64,000 nucleotides of DNA, from the NCBI RefSeq assembly GCF_006539145.1, contig NZ_BJML01000007.1, forward strand, positions 62,001-126,000, in the 5' to 3' direction. Positions 59,795-64,000 of the stretch are shown here, piece by piece (position 1 is the stretch's first letter; every line of letters starts with the position of its first letter). This DNA comes from Microbacterium testaceum. Lineage in GTDB: Bacteria > Actinomycetota > Actinomycetes > Actinomycetales > Microbacteriaceae. A model generated the notes under the pieces. The model was not told where the DNA came from and did no database searches. It saw only the letters and a program-made list of their open reading frames with translations. The position numbers were made by a program, and so were the translations under genes.

Positions 59795-59899
59795 GTCTTT
59801 CAGCGTAGACCCGCGTTCGGCGGGCCGGAGGGACGCGGCACCGGGATGCTTCGGCGTCGAGCGAGACGCGGGCGTCCGCGCGCGTTTTAGACTCCGGAC

Positions 59900-60463
59900 A
59901 TGGATCCTCGACCCGCGCCCGGCACCCGCCTGATGTTCGAGTGGCGCAAGTGGGACGGCTCGCCGCACTGGGTGCAGGACAGTGTCTACCTCGGTTCCGA
60001 CGAGTGGGGCGAGTGGTTCGGCCAGCAGGTGGGATGGCGGAGTGCTCGGCCGGGGGCCGAGTTCGTGTGTCGTCAACCGAACGTCACGCTGGTCCCGGCG
60101 ACGGGCGACTGGGCCTTCACCCACAACGCCGACCCGCACCCGGTGGCCGTCTACATCGACCTGGGATGGGACGTGCGCTGGCACGATGACGGCGTGCCCC
60201 GCGGCATCGACATGGATCTCGACGTCGTCCGCCGCACCGACGAGCGCGGCACGTGGATCGACGACCGCGACGAGTGGGACGAGCACCGCGTGCGGTACGG
60301 CTACCCGGCGGAGATCGTCGCGCACCTCGAGGCGACGGCCCTCGACCTGGAACGCCGGGTGCTCTCGCGCGAGGCGCCGTTCTCCGACGCCGTGACGGGC
60401 CCCTGGCTCGAACGTCTCGCCGCGCTGGCAACCCCCGAAGACCCCTCGACGGCACGCGCCTAG
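59900..60463 (+). CDS. DUF402 domain-containing protein
   Basis: The 187-residue protein has the DUF402 core (about 50-165): NVTLVPATGDWAFTHNADP, VAVYIDLGWDVRW, IDMDLDVVRRTD and DRDEWDEHR, with clustered Asp and His residues that bind a metal in related FAU-1 type proteins. Some relatives are nucleotide phosphatases or RNA-binding; no assignment is made here. ATG 59900 follows TAGACT by 6 nt. Confidence 0.84.
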   Translation: MDPRPAPGTRLMFEWRKWDGSPHWVQDSVYLGSDEWGEWFGQQVGWRSARPGAEFVCRQPNVTLVPATGDWAFTHNADPHPVAVYIDLGWDVRWHDDGVPRGIDMDLDVVRRTDERGTWIDDRDEWDEHRVRYGYPAEIVAHLEATALDLERRVLSREAPFSDAVTGPWLERLAALATPEDPSTARA

Positions 60464-60472
60464 ACTCGACGG

Positions 60473-61192
60473 GTGAGCAGCGAACCCAACCGCGCCGACC
60501 TCGGCAAAGATCCGCAGCGCGTCAGCGGCATGTTCGACCAGGTGGCGGCAGCGTACGACCGCACCAACTCCGTGCTGAGCCTCGGCAACGACCGTCTCTG
60601 GCGCGTCGCCACGCTGCGCGCCGTCGCGCCGCAGCGGGGGGAGCGCATCCTCGACCTGGCGGCCGGTACCGGGACCTCGTCGATGGCGTTCGTGCCGAGT
60701 GGAGCGCACGTCGTTGCCGCCGATTTCTCGCGCGGCATGATCGAAGAGGGGCGTCGCCGTCACGGTGACGTGCCGAACCTCGAGTTCGTGCAGGCCGACG
60801 CCACCGACCTCCCCTTCGCCGACGGGGAGTTCGACGCCGTGACGATGTCGTTCGGGCTCCGCAACGTCATCGACCCGCGTCGGGCGCTCCGCGAGTTGCG
60901 GCGCGTCACGCGCCCCGGCGGGCGCATCGTGGTGTGCGAGTTCTCGCACCCGCCGTCCCGCGCGTTCAACGGGCTCTACCGCTTCTACAACGATCGCGTG
61001 CTCCCGATCGTCGCGAAGGCCGTGAGCTCCAACGCCGAAGCCTACGACTACCTCAACGAGTCGATCCGCGATTGGCCCGACCAGCCGACGCTCGCCGCGT
61101 GGATGAGGGATGCCGGGTGGGACGACGTGGCCTACCGCAACCTCACCTTCGGCATCGTCGCGCTGCACCGCGGCATCCGCCCCGCTTCCTAA
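60473..61192 (+). CDS. menG: Demethylmenaquinone methyltransferase
   Basis: The 239-residue protein is a UbiE/MenG SAM-dependent methyltransferase: [34 protein letters not shown] (SAM loop), [16 protein letters not shown] and [18 protein letters not shown]. It methylates demethylmenaquinone, completing menaquinone. GTG 60473 follows TAGACT by 6 nt. Next to a polyprenyl diphosphate synthase that would supply the side chain. Confidence 0.94.
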   Translation: MSSEPNRADLGKDPQRVSGMFDQVAAAYDRTNSVLSLGNDRLWRVATLRAVAPQRGERILDLAAGTGTSSMAFVPSGAHVVAADFSRGMIEEGRRRHGDVPNLEFVQADATDLPFADGEFDAVTMSFGLRNVIDPRRALRELRRVTRPGGRIVVCEFSHPPSRAFNGLYRFYNDRVLPIVAKAVSSNAEAYDYLNESIRDWPDQPTLAAWMRDAGWDDVAYRNLTFGIVALHRGIRPAS

Positions 61193-61253
61193 CCCCTGTG
61201 AACCGTCGAAAAACCGTCGGCGGGCCCTCAGCGCGCCAGGATAGGCTGAAACC

Positions 61254-62315
61254 GTGACCCCGAGACCGCCCGCGGCCGGCACCCGCCTGTCGGGCAAGCT
61301 GGGCCTGAGTGACCGCATCTTCGCCGGCCTGCGTTCGCGCACCCTGCTCTCCACCGTCGAGGCGGGTCTCGCGCGCGTCGAGACCGAGCTCGAGGGCGAG
61401 GTCCGCAGCGCCGACAAGCTCGCCGACGTCACCGCGCGCTACCTCTACGAGGCCGGCGGCAAGCGGGTGCGGCCCATGCTCGCGATCCTCACCGCTCAGC
61501 TCGGTCAGGGAACGACGAAAGAGGTCGTCGAGGTGGCCACGGCCCTCGAGCTGACCCACCTCGGTTCGCTGTACCACGACGACGTGATGGACGGTGCCGA
61601 CAAACGCCGCGGTGTGCCGAGCGCGCAGACGGTGTGGGGCAACAACATCGCCATCCTCACCGGCGACCTCCTCTTCGCCCGTGCCAGCCAGCTCATGGCC
61701 CGCCGCGGGGAGCGCGCGATCCAGCTGCAGGCCGACACCTTCGAGCGGCTCGTCCTCGGCCAGATGCACGAGACCGTGGGCCCGCAAGAGGGCGACGAGC
61801 CCGTCGACTTCTACCTCAAGGTGCTTGCGGACAAGACGGGGTCGCTGATCGCGGCCGCCGCGCAGTCGGGGGTCATCTACTCCGGTGCGCCGGAGGAGTT
61901 CGAGCAGCCCATGGTCGTCTTCGGCGAGAAGGCCGGTGTGGCCTTCCAACTGCTCGACGACGTGATCGACCTGTCGCCCGACCCCTCCGAGACGGGCAAG
62001 GTGCCCGGCACCGACCTGCGCGCGGGCGTGCCCACCATGCCGTACCTGTTGCTCGGGCACCGCTCTGACGCGGCATCCGCCGATCTTCGTGCGCGCATCG
62101 ACGAGGGCCAGCAGCGCATCGCCGCCGGAGCCGACCCCTCGGTGCTCGACGGCCCGCTGGCCGAGTTGCGCGAACACGACACCACCCACGAGACGCTGCG
62201 CCTTGCGCACCAGTGGTCGCAAGAGGCGATCGACGCCCTCGCGCCGCTGCCCGACGGCGCCGTGCGCGAGGCGCTGACGCGCTTCGCCCGCGCGGTCGCC
62301 GATCGCTCGGCCTGA
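61254..62315 (+). CDS. Long-chain polyprenyl diphosphate synthase
   Basis: The 353-residue protein is a trans-prenyltransferase: GGKRVRPMLAIL, the first aspartate-rich motif SLYHDDVMDGADKRRG, FQLLDDVIDLSPD as the second and TGKVPGTDLRAGVPTMPYL. Small residues before the first motif suggest a long product such as the C40-C55 menaquinone tail; chain length is inferred only. GTG 61254 follows TAGGCT by 6 nt. It would supply MenA. Confidence 0.92.
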   Translation: MTPRPPAAGTRLSGKLGLSDRIFAGLRSRTLLSTVEAGLARVETELEGEVRSADKLADVTARYLYEAGGKRVRPMLAILTAQLGQGTTKEVVEVATALELTHLGSLYHDDVMDGADKRRGVPSAQTVWGNNIAILTGDLLFARASQLMARRGERAIQLQADTFERLVLGQMHETVGPQEGDEPVDFYLKVLADKTGSLIAAAAQSGVIYSGAPEEFEQPMVVFGEKAGVAFQLLDDVIDLSPDPSETGKVPGTDLRAGVPTMPYLLLGHRSDAASADLRARIDEGQQRIAAGADPSVLDGPLAELREHDTTHETLRLAHQWSQEAIDALAPLPDGAVREALTRFARAVADRSA

Positions 62316-62356
62316 CCCCCCTTTCCACCCCCCCCGATCGCGATCGAGAGGAACCC

Positions 62357-63730
62357 ATGACGAAGCTGCGCCTGGCCATCGTCGGAGCCGGCCCCGCCGG
62401 CATCTACGCCGCCGACATCCTGCTGAAGTCCGAGCGTCAGTTCGACGTGTCGATCGACCTGTTCGAGCAGCTGCCCGCGCCGTACGGTCTCGTCCGCTAC
62501 GGTGTCGCTCCCGACCACCCGCGCATCAAGGGCGTCGTCACGGCGCTGCGCGAGGTGCTCGACCGCGGAGACATCCGCATCTTCGGCAATGTGCGCTTCG
62601 GCGAGGACATCACCCTCGACGACCTCAAGCAGCACTACAACGCCGTCATCTTCTCGACCGGCGCCATCCGCGACGCCGACCTCGACATCCCCGGCATCGA
62701 CGCCGACGGCTCCTACGGCGCCGCCGACTTCGTCAGCTGGTTCGACGGCCACCCCGACGTGCCGCGCGAGTGGCCCCTCGAGGCGGAGTCGGTCGCGGTG
62801 ATCGGCAACGGAAACGTGGCGCTCGACGTGACCCGCATGCTGGCCAAGCACGCCGACGACCTCCTGCCCACCGAAGTGCCCGACAACGTGTACCAGGGGC
62901 TCAAGGCCTCGCCCGTCACCGACGTGCACGTCTTCGGCCGTCGCGGTCCGGCGCAGGTGAAGTTCACGCCGCTCGAGCTGCGCGAATTGGGCGAGCTGCG
63001 CGACGTCGACATGGTCGTGTACGACGAGGACTTCGACTACGACGAGGCGTCGCTCGCCGCGATCCAGACCAACAAGCAGGTCAAGGTCATCGACCGCGTC
63101 CTGCAGCAGTGGCGCACCCGCCCGGGCGTGAACAACGCCGGCGGAGAGGCGTCGCGCCGTCTGCACCTGCACTTCTGGGCGAAGCCCGTCGAGGTCGTGA
63201 AGGATGCCGGGGGCCGCGTCGCCGCGTTCCGGTACGAGCGCACGAAGCCCGACGCCGAGGGTGGTGTCGTCGGCACCGGCGAGATCCGCGAGGTACCCAT
63301 CCAGGCGCTGTATCGCGCGGTCGGCTACTTCGGATCGCCGCTGACGGGCGTCCCCTTCGACGAGCAGCACGGCGTCATCCCGAACCACGAGGGTCAGGTG
63401 CTGTCCGCCGACTCGAACGAGCGGATCCCCGGCGTCTACGCCACCGGCTGGATCAAGCGCGGCCCCGTCGGCCTCATCGGACACACCAAGTCGGATGCCA
63501 TGGAGACGGTGCGCCACGTCATCAACGACGCGAGTGAGTGGTGGCAGCCCGCGCACCCCGAAGAAGACGCGATCCCGGCCCTGCTCGAGCAGCGCGGCGT
63601 GCGCTGGACCGACCTCGAGGGCTGGCACCGCCTCGACGAGCACGAGATGGCCTTGGGTGCGCCGCACGAGCGTGCGCGCATCAAGGTGGTTCCGCGCGAC
63701 GAGATGATCGCGATCTCGCGCGGCGAGTAG
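62357..63730 (+). CDS. fprA: Ferredoxin--NADP(+) reductase-type FAD oxidoreductase (FprA-like)
   Basis: The 457-residue protein has an FAD dinucleotide motif AIVGAGPAGIYAADIL, YGLVRYGVAPDHPRIKGV, an NADP motif VIGNGNVALDVTRML and GWIKRGPVGLIGHTKSDAM near the C-terminus. This is the adrenodoxin-reductase/FprA family of actinobacteria, which moves electrons between NADPH and ferredoxin. GAGAGGA precedes the ATG. A strong terminator with UUCG loop follows. Confidence 0.93.
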   Translation: MTKLRLAIVGAGPAGIYAADILLKSERQFDVSIDLFEQLPAPYGLVRYGVAPDHPRIKGVVTALREVLDRGDIRIFGNVRFGEDITLDDLKQHYNAVIFSTGAIRDADLDIPGIDADGSYGAADFVSWFDGHPDVPREWPLEAESVAVIGNGNVALDVTRMLAKHADDLLPTEVPDNVYQGLKASPVTDVHVFGRRGPAQVKFTPLELRELGELRDVDMVVYDEDFDYDEASLAAIQTNKQVKVIDRVLQQWRTRPGVNNAGGEASRRLHLHFWAKPVEVVKDAGGRVAAFRYERTKPDAEGGVVGTGEIREVPIQALYRAVGYFGSPLTGVPFDEQHGVIPNHEGQVLSADSNERIPGVYATGWIKRGPVGLIGHTKSDAMETVRHVINDASEWWQPAHPEEDAIPALLEQRGVRWTDLEGWHRLDEHEMALGAPHERARIKVVPRDEMIAISRGE

Positions 63731-63740
63731 ACCTCTCGAT

Positions 63741-63772
63741 CGAACCGCCCCGTCTTCGGACGGGGCGGTTCG
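63741..63772 (+). terminator. Intrinsic terminator after fprA
   Basis: A perfect 14-bp stem (63741-63754 with 63759-63772) closes on a TTCG tetraloop and is followed by CGTTCGTCTT. It lies 11 nt after the stop of fprA. Confidence 0.85.
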
Positions 63773-63799
63773 CGTTCGTCTTACGGGCCGCGTGTGCGC

Positions 63800-63873
63800 A
63801 ACTCCTGAGACATGGCGCCGAGAACGACGCCAACCGCCCTGTCGAGTCCGCTGGGCGGTGCGCCTCAGGAGTT
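63800..63873. repeat. Inverted repeat upstream of the last gene
   Basis: AACTCCTGAG (63800-63809) is exactly complementary in reverse to CTCAGGAGTT (63864-63873), with 54 bp between them. It could be a regulatory site pair or part of a larger fold; no regulator is recognised. Confidence 0.4.
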
Positions 63874-63929
63874 CGATGCGGCTTCGGCAGCCCCTCGTGT
63901 GCGCGAAGCGCCCGCCGTAGGCTGGCGCG

Positions 63930-64000
63930 ATGGGGGAGTGGCATCCGGATATCCTCGGCGACGGGTTCGAACAGCAGACCCTGCCGCTCGGCAGCGATAC
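63930..64000 (+). CDS. N-terminus of a protein, possibly alpha/beta hydrolase (partial)
   Basis: Only 23 residues are visible, MGEWHPDILGDGFEQQTLPL and a few more, running off the right edge. The start follows TAGGCT by 6 nt, the leaderless pattern. The N-terminus reminds me of actinobacterial alpha/beta hydrolases of this synteny, but the fragment is too short for certainty. Confidence 0.45.
   Translation, partial: MGEWHPDILGDGFEQQTLPLGSD

Noticed and set aside
1..64000. tRNA, rRNA or riboswitch genes
   Set aside because: I looked through the intergenic gaps and saw no cloverleaf with the usual T-loop sequence and no known riboswitch core. A covariance-model scan would be the decisive check.

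Overview
High-GC actinobacterial chromosome, most consistent with Microbacteriaceae and probably Microbacterium or a close relative. The reasons are the codon bias, menaquinone and cytochrome c (System II) genes, an archaeal-type AspRS, the excisionase-like HTH/bS22 pair, F420-type luciferase-like oxidoreductases, and many start codons placed 6-8 nt after a TANNNT hexamer (leaderless-style expression). No rRNA, tRNA, IS, prophage or CRISPR was found. It reads as core chromosome with a few accessory patches. The taxonomic call is inference; no search was run.

Layout. 1-14.8 kb: tail of a flavin amine oxidase, a thiosulfate/mercaptopyruvate sulfurtransferase, a double-GNAT protein, an AlkA-like glycosylase, a receiver-less winged-helix regulator, the SbcCD nuclease, an MFS exporter, a nucleosidase, an aldo/keto reductase and small membrane proteins. 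14.8-25.6 kb: DUF427, NAD synthetase, a TM0106-type nuclease/helicase, upp, tadA, an F420-type oxidoreductase, an alpha/beta hydrolase, proC and DUF1905. 25.6-29.8 kb: KtrAB-type potassium uptake, an ArsR-like regulator, the HTH/bS22 pair, rhodanese, glutaredoxin and Dabb proteins.

29.8-34.7 kb is an accessory-looking patch. A secreted sedolisin is translationally coupled to a three-repeat surface protein with an LAKTG (sortase E-type) sorting signal, behind a Zur/Fur-like palindrome. It faces a stand-alone ABC ATPase that has lost its catalytic residues. 34.7-42.2 kb: aspS, small membrane proteins, DedA, and a phosphatase-resA-ccdA-resB-ccsB cytochrome c maturation operon.

42.2-48.8 kb is the second accessory patch. 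A DUF559/Vsr-like nuclease gene lies between two copies of a long hairpin, each followed at once by its own short tandem-repeat array. Next come a Pip/YhgE membrane protein and an MMPL transporter carrying a C-terminal ABC-like domain that lacks a signature motif. A TetR regulator and two adjacent palindromic operators sit at the divergent promoter.

49.4-64 kb holds the menaquinone pathway: menC, menB, menE, menA, menD, menF, menG and a polyprenyl diphosphate synthase. They are spread over both strands and interleaved with DUF4229, PLDc_N, PPK2 and DUF402 proteins. Two paralogous 59-codon microprotein genes share a 5' leader identical over 20 nt plus the first 11 coding nt, and bracket an F420-type oxidoreductase beside menC. 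An FprA-type ferredoxin reductase and the start of another gene end the window.
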